From: Acidobacteriaceae bacterium TAA 166
GTDB taxonomy: Bacteria > Acidobacteriota > Terriglobia > Terriglobales > Acidobacteriaceae
Assembly: GCA_000421065.1 (NCBI GenBank)
Contig: ATWD01000001.1
Coordinates: 3,030,001-3,094,000, forward strand
Reading direction: 5' to 3'
Length of the DNA stretch: 64,000 nucleotides
Shown: positions 1 through 9,524 of the stretch, piece after piece
How positions within the stretch are numbered: the first letter of the stretch is position 1
Layout: the number at the start of each line of letters is the position of its first letter
Position numbers and translations under genes: made by a program
The notes under the pieces: generated by a model
Databases searched by the model: none
Told to the model about the DNA's origin: nothing
The model's input: only the letters and a program-made list of their open reading frames with translations

Positions 1-1126
1 CATTTAAGCCATCTGTTAAGCATTGGCAATACCAAACAAGCCAGCGAGCGCGGAGACCCGCTTGAGAATGGTTCCACTCTGTGCGACGACAGTCAAAGCC
101 GTAATCGAGCGGATACGGTCTCGCCCAAAGATCATGATAAGGGGTTGGACGTCAACTTCTGTAGTTCCTGTGGTGCCGTTTCGGCCAATGACGCCGTTTC
201 GGTAAGAGCCGAAAATGCAGGTTTGGGACGGATGGAACCAGTTCTGCGAGTATTTCGTCTATGTGGGCTGACAAAAGAACATAAGGGCGCTTCTTTGACT
301 GGGATTGGCGAGTTCATTTACAGCTTTTTCTGTCATGTATCAGGGGGGACGCAACGTCTCGACGACGCTTGTACTCGAAGCGCATCCTGCCTTGAACTCC
401 TCTGTGCTAGCTGTCACTCCGCACATGAAACGCTGCTTCAGTAGATCCGCTGGGTAGCGGATCGGGCTCCTCCAACGGCCAGAGTTAGGATTTAGCTGAA
501 TCGCGGGTGGCTTTATTACGGTTCGTCAGATTGCGCAATACGACCTCGGGTTTTGTTCCTCAAATCTTCCTACACACCTCGTGCCAAATTGGCTTCTCCT
601 CCTGATCGGGATTTTCGACAAAGAAGTGAGGCATGTCCTGCCAAAGCTTGGAAAGCACAAGAACGGTTCCAGTGAAAAGGCCATGCGACTTCTGGGTTGG
701 GAACCAAGAAGTGTAAAGGAAGCGGTGATCGTAACAGCCCGCAGCCTGATGAAATTCGGCATCAACAGAACCAAGACACACCGACAGAGTGAAATGCAGA
801 GGCATTTGTCTTGGGTAAGTGACAATCTCGTCATTTCTGCACCAACCATTCCGCAGCGCACCAAACACAAACGAACTAATCAGATTGCTGTCAGAGTCGC
901 GCAGCTTGGAAGCCCGAATCAGCCGTTCTCTTGCTTCCCTATGGTTCTCGCTTGGCGCGCCCATCATAGCCGGAGTGGGTCTCAGCACTTGATGATAACG
1001 CAAAACTGATTCTTGCCCCCGTCCGAAAACCTGGCTGCAGACGGCTAAATATACGAGAGACGAAGATCGCTTCATCTCGCGTATTGCCCTCGACAGCCTT
1101 GCAGTTTGACGCACCTCAAGGTGAGC
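1..1126. other. Left edge without a confidently supported gene
   Basis: No recognisable protein family was found here. Reading frames are short and overlap on both strands. On the minus strand, about 18 to 253, an open stretch of roughly 79 codons ends in a stop but has no start of its own, because an in-frame TAG lies just upstream. It could be a decayed gene end, but I do not recognise it. The only longer candidate (560 to 1075, minus) is listed separately with low confidence. Confidence 0.4.
560..1075 (-). CDS. Possible small secreted protein, unrecognised
   Basis: An open frame of 171 codons begins with a short signal-peptide-like segment (MKRSSSLVYLAV followed by a polar region). I recognise no family. 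Against it are the lack of a clear ribosome binding site, no supporting neighbour, and unusual composition with many Cys, His and Trp. The frame stays open further upstream to 1147, but the start used here gives the better N-terminus. It lies divergently from the regulated mannanase promoter at 1127. It may be a chance open frame. Confidence 0.2.
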   Translation of the reverse strand: MKRSSSLVYLAVCSQVFGRGQESVLRYHQVLRPTPAMMGAPSENHREARERLIRASKLRDSDSNLISSFVFGALRNGWCRNDEIVTYPRQMPLHFTLSVCLGSVDAEFHQAAGCYDHRFLYTSWFPTQKSHGLFTGTVLVLSKLWQDMPHFFVENPDQEEKPIWHEVCRKI

Positions 1127-1156
1127 TTGACATTTCTTCCGCTCCAAACATATCGT
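1127..1156 (+). promoter_or_regulatory. Promoter of the GH76 mannanase gene
   Basis: A perfect -35 hexamer TTGACA (1127-1132) is followed after 18 bp by TATCGT (1151-1156), a four-of-six match to the -10 consensus. The -10 starts 19 bp upstream of the palindrome at 1170. The promoter of the TonB receptor gene at 5606 has exactly the same 18-bp spacer and the same 19-bp offset to its palindrome, which supports both predictions. Confidence 0.65.
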
Positions 1157-1169
1157 GCTTTTGCGCTAA

Positions 1170-1183
1170 TGTTATCGTTAACA
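1170..1183. promoter_or_regulatory. Predicted LacI-family operator in front of GH76
   Basis: The 14-mer TGTTATCGTTAACA keeps both TGTTA/TAACA half-sites and differs by one central base from the two perfect copies TGTTATCGATAACA at 5649 and 5691. It lies where transcription should start, so a bound repressor would block the promoter. LacI-family proteins typically bind such short palindromes with a central CG. The likely ligand protein is the regulator at 4382. Confidence 0.75.
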
Positions 1184-1267
1184 ACCATTCTCTTCTTTCT
1201 CTTAAGAGCTCGTACTCTCTGAAGAACCCAGCTAAGTGTTGCAACCTCCCCCATGAAGGAGAACGAC

Positions 1268-3619
1268 ATGGCTCTATCTCGCAGAAGCTTTCTGGCACCG
1301 ACCGTTGCTACCGCCAGAGCAAGTGCTGTAGCTCCCACAGTGTCTTCGCTGAGCACCAGGCTTCAAGGGCGAGGCTCGCAGCTCTTTCGTTCTCTGTCCG
1401 CAATCTTTCTTCTGTCGGTTTTTTACCTTCCCAAAATCTGGGGCCAGGCAGTTTCCTCAGATCTGCCGCTGTCGCCCGACGACTGGAGTTTGGCTTACAG
1501 TGGTCTGGATGCTTCGCTCTCTTCAGTCACCTATGGCGGTCAGGCCGCCCTGCAATGGCAGGTAAGTTCCGCCCTCGGCCATTCGGACTGGGTCTCTGAC
1601 ACGCTGCCGTTGCCAACGGACCAGATGTATACGTTCACGGTCCAATTGGCCGGCACCGGCACCGCCGCTCTCAACATCTGGAACGGGGAGGCGAACGTTA
1701 CGACCCCTCCTATCCAGCTGTCATCGACATTCCAGACGCTCAGCGAGACCGTCGCCGTCCTTTCCCCCAACCCGCAGTTCCAAATTCTCGATCCGGATGG
1801 CACCACATCGGCCGTAAATGTCTACTTCACGAAACCGACAATAACTTTTGTGGGCCCGGCGAGCGGTCTTCCGCTGTGGCAAATTGCGTACGGGGGGCAG
1901 GACTCCACCCTGACCTCGACGGACTACGAGGGTGTGCCGGTGCTTGAATGGCAGGTGAACTCAGCGCTCGGCCATTCCGACTGGGTCTCCACCTACCCAC
2001 CTTTTATTCCCGGAAACACCTACCAGATCTCGGCGTCGGTGGCCGGGAGTGGGACCATAGAGATCAATGCGTGGGACGGGAACGAGAATGTTTCCGGACC
2101 GCCAGTTACGTTGACTCCGAATTTTCAGACGATCACCGAGACAGTACTTGCGCTTGCGCCTAACACTGTAGTGGTCTCGCCGAGCACCCCACAGTTCCAG
2201 TTGGTGGACCCCGACAACAACGGCTCGTCTGCGCTCACGCTGTACTTCAAGGACGTGACGTGGAAGCAGGTGGTATCCGCCCCGAATCCCCCAACGGGTG
2301 TGTCGGCCCAGTTGCAGTGGCGCGACAACGTCAGGGTTGACTGGAGCGCTCCCGCCCAGTGCAGCGGCACCGGGCTTCCCACCATCACCGGCTATAACGT
2401 TTATGTCACCACTCAACCCTTCGCTGAGAACTATTCAAGCCCAAGCGCCACGGTCTCTGGGTGCGGTAGCGGCGCTGCTACCAGCGCCACAGTTCAGGTC
2501 CCGGGCGACAGAGCTGGTGGCGACAGGGTCTTCTATGCCACCGTCGTGGCGACGAGTGCCGAAGGTAATTCGCCCCCCAGCCCGCAGATCTCTACCGTTC
2601 AGCTCGCCGGCCGTGACGGACGAGCCCAGGCCGCAGTGCAGGAGCTGCAGACGTACTATGAGTCGTCGACCGGGCTCTTCAACACGACCGGCTGGTGGAA
2701 CTCCGCCAACGCCCTGGACACAATCATCGATTACATGAAGCGCACGGGTTCGCGGACATACATGAGCGACGTCTCTAATACGTTCGCGAGGGCCGTCAAC
2801 GAGGCGCCTCCGCCTACCCCGGGAAATTTCATCGACACCGCCTTCGATGACACCCAGTGGTGGGCGCTTACCTGGGTCAACGCCTACGAACTGACACGCA
2901 ACCCCGCCTACCTGCAGATGGCGGAAAAGATCCACTCGTACGTGACCGAGGCCTGGACGCCCTCCCAGTGCGGCGGCGGGCTCGTATGGCAGACCACGAA
3001 CGCTTACCAGAATGCTGTCACGAACGAGCTGTTCCTGGAACTGTCGGCCCGCCTCTACCTGCTAACCCGTCAGGCGTCGTACCTGCAGTGGGCGCAGAAG
3101 GAGTTGTCCTGGTTCAATGGCAGCGGGCTCGTCAACTCGTCTCACCTCATCAATGACGGTCTCACCACCTCGTGCCAGAACAACGGCCAGACGACCTGGA
3201 CCTATAACCAGGGCATCATCCTCGGCGGGCTCGCCGCGCTGTACCAGGCTACCCATGACCAGGCTTATCTCACGGAGGCGACGCAAATCGCGAATGCCGC
3301 CATCAGCATCCTGGTCAGCTCGAGCGGTATCCTGACGGAGCCATGCACGGGATCGTGCCCAACCCAGAACCCCGACCAAACCCAGTTCAAGGGCATTTTC
3401 ATCCGTAACTTGGACGCTCTTTACCAGGTCACAGGCGACCAGGCTTACCTGGCGTTCATCGATCGAAACGCATCTTCGATCTGGGAGAACGACCGCAACA
3501 TCAACAACCAGATAGGCTACGACTGGTCTGAGCCGATCAATGCGATGGATCAGTCTTTCAATGCCTCCACGTTAAGCTCGGGGCTCGACGCTCTAAACGC
3601 CACCGCCCATTTTCGGTAG
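1268..3619 (+). CDS. Secreted GH76 alpha-1,6-mannanase with two accessory modules and FN3
   Basis: Predicted secreted endo-alpha-1,6-mannanase of family GH76, 783 residues, cutting the backbone of fungal-type mannan. Two related modules of about 125 residues (about 66-190 and 201-334) share DWSLAYSG/LWQIAYGG and ALGHSDWVS motifs and look like carbohydrate-binding beta-sandwiches. An FN3 domain (about 341-450) and the GH76 domain (about 458-780) follow. The GH76 consecutive-Asp pair is D527-D528 in FDDTQWW. The ATG at 1268 is chosen because AAGGAG lies 6 bases upstream; an earlier in-frame ATG at 1253 overlaps that site. The N-terminus has a Tat-like SRRSFLA motif, but the hydrophobic export segment comes about 35 residues later and ends at WGQA. 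It has its own promoter and operator and belongs with the mannan genes at 4382-11879. Confidence 0.85.
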   Translation: MALSRRSFLAPTVATARASAVAPTVSSLSTRLQGRGSQLFRSLSAIFLLSVFYLPKIWGQAVSSDLPLSPDDWSLAYSGLDASLSSVTYGGQAALQWQVSSALGHSDWVSDTLPLPTDQMYTFTVQLAGTGTAALNIWNGEANVTTPPIQLSSTFQTLSETVAVLSPNPQFQILDPDGTTSAVNVYFTKPTITFVGPASGLPLWQIAYGGQDSTLTSTDYEGVPVLEWQVNSALGHSDWVSTYPPFIPGNTYQISASVAGSGTIEINAWDGNENVSGPPVTLTPNFQTITETVLALAPNTVVVSPSTPQFQLVDPDNNGSSALTLYFKDVTWKQVVSAPNPPTGVSAQLQWRDNVRVDWSAPAQCSGTGLPTITGYNVYVTTQPFAENYSSPSATVSGCGSGAATSATVQVPGDRAGGDRVFYATVVATSAEGNSPPSPQISTVQLAGRDGRAQAAVQELQTYYESSTGLFNTTGWWNSANALDTIIDYMKRTGSRTYMSDVSNTFARAVNEAPPPTPGNFIDTAFDDTQWWALTWVNAYELTRNPAYLQMAEKIHSYVTEAWTPSQCGGGLVWQTTNAYQNAVTNELFLELSARLYLLTRQASYLQWAQKELSWFNGSGLVNSSHLINDGLTTSCQNNGQTTWTYNQGIILGGLAALYQATHDQAYLTEATQIANAAISILVSSSGILTEPCTGSCPTQNPDQTQFKGIFIRNLDALYQVTGDQAYLAFIDRNASSIWENDRNINNQIGYDWSEPINAMDQSFNASTLSSGLDALNATAHFR

Positions 3620-4381
3620 CTCCAGTATCCGCGCGGAAGCTTATTCGTAGTACTTCCTGTCAGCCGCTAAGTCAACTACTTCAATGCACGTCGCGTCGGA
3701 AAATCGAGTACCAGCGCCGCGAATGCAGCTTAACACGCAACTGATATTTGCTCATCTCCACGAAGCCACATTCACCATAGCCGATCCGCAATCTCATTTC
3801 TATCTGCTACTCCGCTAAATTTCTACTCGGCTACGATATTCGAAAACACTGGAAACCGGACGAATTTCAGACAGGGCCTACCGAGAATCCCTATGATGCT
3901 GAGGTGAAAGTTCTGAATTTAGTTTTCTTTGTTATTGAGAGCGGAAAACAAGGAATCGTCATCGCTGTGTTAATCATTTAGAATCGCGGCTTTCCTTAGG
4001 CTTCCGATAAGCGATGGGTCTTTCACGATTTTTGTCCTACAGTAAAGCGATGAACTCTATGAGATGAGACCTGTCCCGACCGGAAGGATTGGTGAAACTC
4101 TTGCCATAGCGGGCGAATATCCAGGCGTTAAATATGAATCGACTGGCCCTGATCAGGACAGTCTTTGACTTTAGGTAAGCTGAGTAAGTTGTTACCCTTA
4201 CGTTATAGTCCGATCAGCCGTTGGTTCGGGCGAAAGGGACGCTTGTCCTTCCACGTCGGTCGTCCGGACTCATCGGCATGCCAAACAGCTCCTAAACATT
4301 ACGCCACATAGCGATCGAAGCTACAGGTCTGATCTAACCTGAGAACCATCTCCAGAGATGCTTGAGGAGCTTCTTTTATTC
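3620..4381. other. Intergenic gap, nothing recognised
   Basis: About 760 bp between the mannanase and its regulator. It is comparatively AT-rich with no open frame of note. I found no copy of the TGTTATCGATAACA operator here, so there is no visible sign that the regulator represses itself. No clear terminator hairpin was identified after the mannanase. Confidence 0.5.
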
Positions 4382-5410
4382 ATGGCACGTGCGAGCCGAA
4401 TGACCGATGTTGCTGAGATGGCAGGCGTAAGCACGATGACTGTATCTCGTGTTCTCAACGCGCATTCGAGTGTCTCCGACGAGGCTCGGCGGAAGGTTCT
4501 TGCTGCAATCGAAAGACTTCGCTACCAGCCGAACGAACTCGCGCGATCGCTTCGTGAGCGGCGCTCCAGGCAGATTGGCATCCTGGTTCCCTATGTCTCT
4601 GATCCTTTTTTTGCTACCTGCGCGGATGAGATCAGTACGGTGGCGAAGCAGCACTCCTACTCGGTCGTACTGGCCACGTCCAATGAAGATCCGGCAGTCG
4701 AATTCTATGAGGCAAGCCGAATGGTTCGGCGGAATATTGAGGGATTGGTCGTTATTCCGGCACGCAACGGAAAAGCTCGCTCGCTCTTGCTTGGTCATCC
4801 GTTTGAGCGATTGCCGGTCATAGCCCTCGACCGCCCGATCAAGGGCGGTCGCTTCGATCGGCTACTCGTTGAAAACGAACGTGGCGCAAGGATCGGGACC
4901 GATCACCTGATCTCCCTGGGTCATAAGCGTATCGCTTTCCTTGGCCTGAGCCTGGAGCTCTACACCATGCGCATGCGTGAGCACGGCTACCGAAGTGCCA
5001 TGCAGTCTTCTCGATTATCACCACGAGTGCTGGAACTTTCGACTTGTCAGGAGAGTACCCGGCTCATCTTGCTCAAACTTTTCTCCGGCAAGGCGCGGCC
5101 AACGGCCTTGCTCTGTGCCAACAACCTGCTCACCCGCCATGTACTCCACGCGATGCAGACCATGAACCTGCACCCGCCAGATCCGGTCGCTCTGGTGGGG
5201 TTCGACGACTTCGATACTGCGGAGCTCATGCGCCCCGGTATTACGACGGTGCGACAGCCCGAGGAAGTTCTCGGGCGAACTGCAGCCGAGATGCTCTTCG
5301 AGCGCCTTACGGCGGAGGCGCATGGTATCCAACTGCCGCCCAGAGAGGTCATAATGCCGGTTGATCTGGTAGTTCGTGGGTCCTGCGGTACGAAGATCCC
5401 GGCAGTTTAA
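4382..5410 (+). CDS. LacI-family transcriptional regulator of the mannan locus
   Basis: DNA-binding repressor of the LacI/GalR family, 342 residues, close to the usual length. The N-terminal helix-turn-helix (about 7-26, MTDVAEMAGVSTMTVSRVLN) is textbook, followed by the hinge region NELARSLRERRS and a sugar-binding domain with the family motifs IGILVP, GHKRIAFLG and VGFDDFD. The start is uncertain: GAGGAG lies 12 bases before this ATG, and another in-frame ATG at 4358 would add eight residues. It sits between the GH76 gene and the TonB receptor gene, both of which carry the same palindrome at the transcription start. The obvious inference is that it represses both and is released by a mannose-type oligosaccharide; the ligand cannot be read from the sequence. 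Confidence 0.92.
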   Translation: MARASRMTDVAEMAGVSTMTVSRVLNAHSSVSDEARRKVLAAIERLRYQPNELARSLRERRSRQIGILVPYVSDPFFATCADEISTVAKQHSYSVVLATSNEDPAVEFYEASRMVRRNIEGLVVIPARNGKARSLLLGHPFERLPVIALDRPIKGGRFDRLLVENERGARIGTDHLISLGHKRIAFLGLSLELYTMRMREHGYRSAMQSSRLSPRVLELSTCQESTRLILLKLFSGKARPTALLCANNLLTRHVLHAMQTMNLHPPDPVALVGFDDFDTAELMRPGITTVRQPEEVLGRTAAEMLFERLTAEAHGIQLPPREVIMPVDLVVRGSCGTKIPAV

Positions 5411-5605
5411 TTCTGGCACGTGACGGTCTCATCACTACCATCGATCCCCTTGAAGTTCGTTGTGGCGGAGCCTGTAGAGCCGATGGGCAAAACCTGACAC
5501 CCCTCCTCGATGCTCTTGTCGAAGCTTTTGTCGTACCGCATCCATGCGCTTCTTGGAAAGTAACATGCAGTTTGTACCCACAAGAAAAACAATTTCCCCA
5601 AACTG

Positions 5606-5635
5606 TTGACAGTCCTCTGCAAAGACTCGTATAAA
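5606..5635 (+). promoter_or_regulatory. Promoter of the TonB receptor-GH92 unit
   Basis: A perfect TTGACA (5606-5611) and TATAAA (5630-5635) are separated by 18 bp. The first operator palindrome begins 19 bp after the start of the -10, so it covers the predicted transcription start. The leader to the ATG at 5819 is then about 175 nt. Confidence 0.8.
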
Positions 5636-5648
5636 ACCTTTTGCCAAT

Positions 5649-5662
5649 GTTATCGATAACAA
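5649..5662. promoter_or_regulatory. Operator 1 for the LacI-family regulator
   Basis: Perfect 14-bp palindrome TGTTATCGATAACA immediately downstream of the -10 box. It is one of three copies in the window, all in front of mannan-locus genes. Confidence 0.82.
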
Positions 5663-5690
5663 TCATGTGTTACCACTTAACGGCCGTTCA

Positions 5691-5704
5691 TGTTATCGAT
5701 AACA
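5691..5704. promoter_or_regulatory. Operator 2 for the LacI-family regulator
   Basis: A second perfect TGTTATCGATAACA. It starts 42 bp after operator 1, which is four helical turns, so both sites face the same side of the DNA. This spacing would suit cooperative binding of repressor dimers. Confidence 0.8.
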
Positions 5705-5818
5705 TCGGCTTGAACACTGGGAGGCATCTCTTGCTTTTTTGTTGTACTGGAATCGCAGCCTGGCATTCGTCGCTATGTGTTTTTGAAACGGCGGTACAAG
5801 CTTGAGGAGGCGTAGATA

Positions 5819-8800
5819 ATGATGTATTTTTCAAGAAAAAATCGGCTTTTGAGCGGCCTTATTTTGCAGGTGTTTCTATACGCAGGAATGCTGCTCCATT
5901 GCACAGGAGTACTCTTCGCTCAGGCCGATCGAGCCACGGTGACCGGACATGTCTCTGATTCGACAGGAGCGCTTCTTTCGGACGTCAACGTTCTCGTGAA
6001 AGACTCGAATACAGGGGCGACATTTACCAGTGTCACCAATGGCGTCGGAGTATACAGCATTACGGGTCTTCCGATTGGCGATTACAGCGTCCAGATGAGC
6101 CACAAAGGCTTCAAAGACTCGCAATCCTCTATTCACCTTGTTGCGACGCAAGTGCAGGCCCTTGATGTAGCCATGGAGCTCGGCTCGGAAAATGAAGTTG
6201 TCTCCGTCAGTGCCGCTCCGCAACTGCTTGAATCGGACACCTCCACCGTTACCAACACGCTCGAAGAAGAAGCGCTTCGCGACTTACCTCTGAATGCCAC
6301 CAACGGCCGCGACGCCGTGCAGCTCCTGGTGCAGAGCACTCCGAGCGCCGCCAAGTCTGGCATCTCCGGCAATCAGGTCTACAGCACCCTCTATCTGGGC
6401 GGAGCCAACTCATGGACGAATACGGCCTATGTCGACGGTGTGGATGCTGCCGCTGGTCCTCAGGGCGCCATCGCCACCCCCGGCCTCGAAGCCATCGCTG
6501 AGACTCAGGTGATCACGACGAACGCCAGTGCCGAGCTTGGCAATACCGGTGGCGGCGTCCTGCTCTTCGAACTCAAATCCGGAACCAACAAGATTCACGG
6601 CAGCGCCTTCGAGTTTCTCCAGAACGAAGCACTCAATGCAAATTCATGGCAGAACAACTACTTTCTCGCTGGTTGCGCCGCAGGCGATGAGACCTGCATC
6701 CGCAATAACTCTCGCCCGCGCGATCGGTTTAATGATTACGGCGGCAGCCTCGGCGGCCCTGTGTGGAAGAACCGCACTTTTCTCTTCGGCGACTACGAAT
6801 ACTACAGCCAGACCAACGATACGTTGAACCCCAATAGCACTACCGTCCCCACGGCCCGGATGCTCTCTGGCGATTTCGGTGAGCTGCTGACCGGAGGCAC
6901 CCAGCAGGGTAACGTCCTCAATCCCGCTACGGGAGGCGCATTCATCAACCCCTGTACCGGCCTGCCGTACCAGTACGGGCAGATCTTCGATCCGCAGACG
7001 CAAAAGGTAGTCGGCGGACAGACCTGCGCCATACCATTTGCCAACAACGTGATTCCGTCGAGCCGCTTCAATAGTCCTCAGACGCAAAACATTATCGGAA
7101 TTTACCAAAAGTATTACAAACCGACTCTGACCAGCCGCATCTACAACAACTACTCGACTGTCGTGAGCAACACGCCGAGCGAAACCAAGCGCTCCTTTGA
7201 CATCAAGATGGACCACAACTTTTCGACCACTCATCATCTGAGCGCTTCGTTCGACTACGTCAAGTGGGTCAGTGTAACCGGCGGCGGCCTGGTGAGCACC
7301 CTCAGCGATCCAGGCCCGTTGAGCCAGGAGTGGAGTAACAACACGCCAAACTTCATTGCGCGCGTGGTAGATAACTACACGATCACGCCTAACCTGCTGA
7401 ACACCTTCGGTGTCGGCTACTCCTCAACGCAGTACACCCAGGTGCCAGTGAATCAGGTGCCGAGCGCCTCAGTCTATGGATTCAACTCCGACAGCACCGC
7501 GTTCCCGACGATTAGCTTCAACGGTAGTAACGGGATTCAGGAGGCGAACCTTGGCACATCAGTGTCCTCCTATCAGAACTATTACGGCTACCATTTCCAG
7601 GACACGGTGGCCTGGCAGCATGGCACTCACTCGTTCAAGTTCGGCGGCCAGCTATTTTTCCAGGGTCTGAACTCCAGTTCTGGAGGCAATATTCAGAACT
7701 ACAACTTTAACAACGTGACCGGCGGACCCACCAACACCTCACTAACGCCATATGTTGGGAGCGCCTTTGCCAATCTTCTGCTCGGTAATGTTCAGTCCGC
7801 GTCGCAGAACATTCCTGAGCCCACGTATCCAAGGCAGAAGTACATCGATGCTTTCGCCCAGGACGACTGGAAGGTCAACGCTCGTCTTACCCTCAACCTT
7901 GGTCTTTCCTGGATCTTCACCTTTGCTGGCCACCAGCAAGACGGTCACTGGACCAACTTCGACCTGACCCAACAGAATCCTCTTTGGGGCAGCTACAAGG
8001 GCGCCTGGACCTTTGCGCAAAACTCCGGCTCTACCTTCCAGACCGATAACACCAGACTACAGTTCGCGCCGCACCTCGGCGGTGCCTACCAACTCACCGA
8101 TAAGCTGTTGGTGCGTGCAAGCTACGGTCTTTACTACGTACCGCTCGGCGAGTTCAACACCGGCTACGGCTACGGCTTCCCTTCACAACAGGGTGAGTTC
8201 TGGACCGGAACCAACACCGTGCCGAACAGCACTCCGGGCGCTACTGCCTTCAACTGGGGGAACGGCTATCCCGGAACAACTGTCTTTCTGCAGCGCTCGA
8301 TCACCCAGACGAGCTTGGGCAACGATAGCCCTTTTTCCATCAGTCCCAAGACGCTCCACCTCGGCCGTGCGCAGAACTTTTACGTCGGTGTCCAGTACGA
8401 ACTCGCCAAAAATCTTATCGTCGATGCGCGATACATGGGCAGCCGCGGAAGCGGTCTCCACGACAACTCCGAGTCGGTCGGCATCAACTATCCTGACTTC
8501 GGCACCTATAGCCGCCTGCTTACCTCCGGCCATATCAACGACACGATCACTGACGCCGCCGATGCTGCCAACGCCGGTGTTCCCTATCCTTACCCAGGTT
8601 TCACCGGTCCGGCTTACGCCGCTATCGCTCCCATCCCTCAGGCCGCTTCCTACAACAACACCACTGTTCTCGAAACCGACCAGCAGCTTGGCGGGAGTTC
8701 CTACGATGCCTTTGTCGCCGAGGTCAAGGCGCGAGGCGCGCACAACATCAACATGGATCTGAGCTACACACTCTCGCACCTCGAGGGTAGTAATCTCGCC

Positions 8801-9496
8801 CATCGTTCGGCGCCAGGCGGCAACGGTCTCTACAACTACCAGAGCGCAGATGACATTCCTGCCTCGCACGGCTTCGTTCAGGGTACCGATCAGCTTCAGG
8901 TGATCACTGGCTACATCACCTACCAGCTTCCTTTCGGGAGTGGTCAGGCCTTTCTGTCGAACGGCCGTCTGCTTAACGCAGCGGTCGGCGGATGGACGTT
9001 GGGGTCCTCTGTCACCTACGGCTCCGGCGGTCCGATGGGCGCTGTCACTTCGCCTGTGCAATATCCCTTCTTTTTCAAACAGCAGCGTGACAACTTCGCT
9101 CCCGGCGTCACTGCCAGCAATATAAAGAATCACTTCCATGGCCACACCGTCAATCTGGCAAACCCCCTAGACCCGCACAACCAGGACTTCAGTCCCAGCC
9201 TTTTCACGACCCCGCCCCTTGGCACCCTCGGTAATACGCCCTACATCTACAATCATTGGCGCTGGAACCCCGGTCTTGCCAGCGACGCCAGCGAGAGCGT
9301 CTCGTTGAGCAAGGCCTTTGCCATGGGCCCCGAGGGTCGCTTCAAAGCCACCGTTCGCGCCGAGTTCTACAACGTGTTCAACCGCCACTACATCAACCCA
9401 CCTGACACCAACCCGAACAACGTTACCTTCGGCCAGGTCACCGGGGTCTCAGGAACCCCACGTAACGGCCAGCTTGCGGCGCGCGTTCAATGGTAA
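5819..9496 (+). CDS. Oar-like TonB-dependent receptor
   Basis: Outer-membrane beta-barrel receptor of 1225 residues, presumed to import oligosaccharides with energy from TonB. A signal peptide (about 1-35, ending LFAQA) is followed by a carboxypeptidase-regulatory-like beta-sandwich (about 36-120, VTGHVSDSTGALLSDVNV), the plug (about 145-250) and the long barrel, which ends in an aromatic residue (ARVQW). AGGAGG lies 8 bases before the ATG at 5819. This architecture is typical of acidobacterial receptors; no SusD-type lipoprotein accompanies it. The substrate is not visible in the sequence, but the shared operator and the downstream GH92 gene point to mannan fragments. Confidence 0.9.
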   Translation: MMYFSRKNRLLSGLILQVFLYAGMLLHCTGVLFAQADRATVTGHVSDSTGALLSDVNVLVKDSNTGATFTSVTNGVGVYSITGLPIGDYSVQMSHKGFKDSQSSIHLVATQVQALDVAMELGSENEVVSVSAAPQLLESDTSTVTNTLEEEALRDLPLNATNGRDAVQLLVQSTPSAAKSGISGNQVYSTLYLGGANSWTNTAYVDGVDAAAGPQGAIATPGLEAIAETQVITTNASAELGNTGGGVLLFELKSGTNKIHGSAFEFLQNEALNANSWQNNYFLAGCAAGDETCIRNNSRPRDRFNDYGGSLGGPVWKNRTFLFGDYEYYSQTNDTLNPNSTTVPTARMLSGDFGELLTGGTQQGNVLNPATGGAFINPCTGLPYQYGQIFDPQTQKVVGGQTCAIPFANNVIPSSRFNSPQTQNIIGIYQKYYKPTLTSRIYNNYSTVVSNTPSETKRSFDIKMDHNFSTTHHLSASFDYVKWVSVTGGGLVSTLSDPGPLSQEWSNNTPNFIARVVDNYTITPNLLNTFGVGYSSTQYTQVPVNQVPSASVYGFNSDSTAFPTISFNGSNGIQEANLGTSVSSYQNYYGYHFQDTVAWQHGTHSFKFGGQLFFQGLNSSSGGNIQNYNFNNVTGGPTNTSLTPYVGSAFANLLLGNVQSASQNIPEPTYPRQKYIDAFAQDDWKVNARLTLNLGLSWIFTFAGHQQDGHWTNFDLTQQNPLWGSYKGAWTFAQNSGSTFQTDNTRLQFAPHLGGAYQLTDKLLVRASYGLYYVPLGEFNTGYGYGFPSQQGEFWTGTNTVPNSTPGATAFNWGNGYPGTTVFLQRSITQTSLGNDSPFSISPKTLHLGRAQNFYVGVQYELAKNLIVDARYMGSRGSGLHDNSESVGINYPDFGTYSRLLTSGHINDTITDAADAANAGVPYPYPGFTGPAYAAIAPIPQAASYNNTTVLETDQQLGGSSYDAFVAEVKARGAHNINMDLSYTLSHLEGSNLAHRSAPGGNGLYNYQSADDIPASHGFVQGTDQLQVITGYITYQLPFGSGQAFLSNGRLLNAAVGGWTLGSSVTYGSGGPMGAVTSPVQYPFFFKQQRDNFAPGVTASNIKNHFHGHTVNLANPLDPHNQDFSPSLFTTPPLGTLGNTPYIYNHWRWNPGLASDASESVSLSKAFAMGPEGRFKATVRAEFYNVFNRHYINPPDTNPNNVTFGQVTGVSGTPRNGQLAARVQW

Positions 9497-9498
9497 CC

Positions 9499-9524
9499 GC
9501 TTGCGTATCGAACGATACGCAAGC
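9499..9524 (+). terminator. Strong hairpin between receptor and GH92 genes
   Basis: A perfect 12-base inverted repeat (9499-9510 with 9513-9524, loop core AA) starts two bases after the receptor stop codon. It lacks a U tract, so it is probably not a full terminator. It may protect the receptor mRNA end or lower GH92 expression relative to the receptor. Confidence 0.55.
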
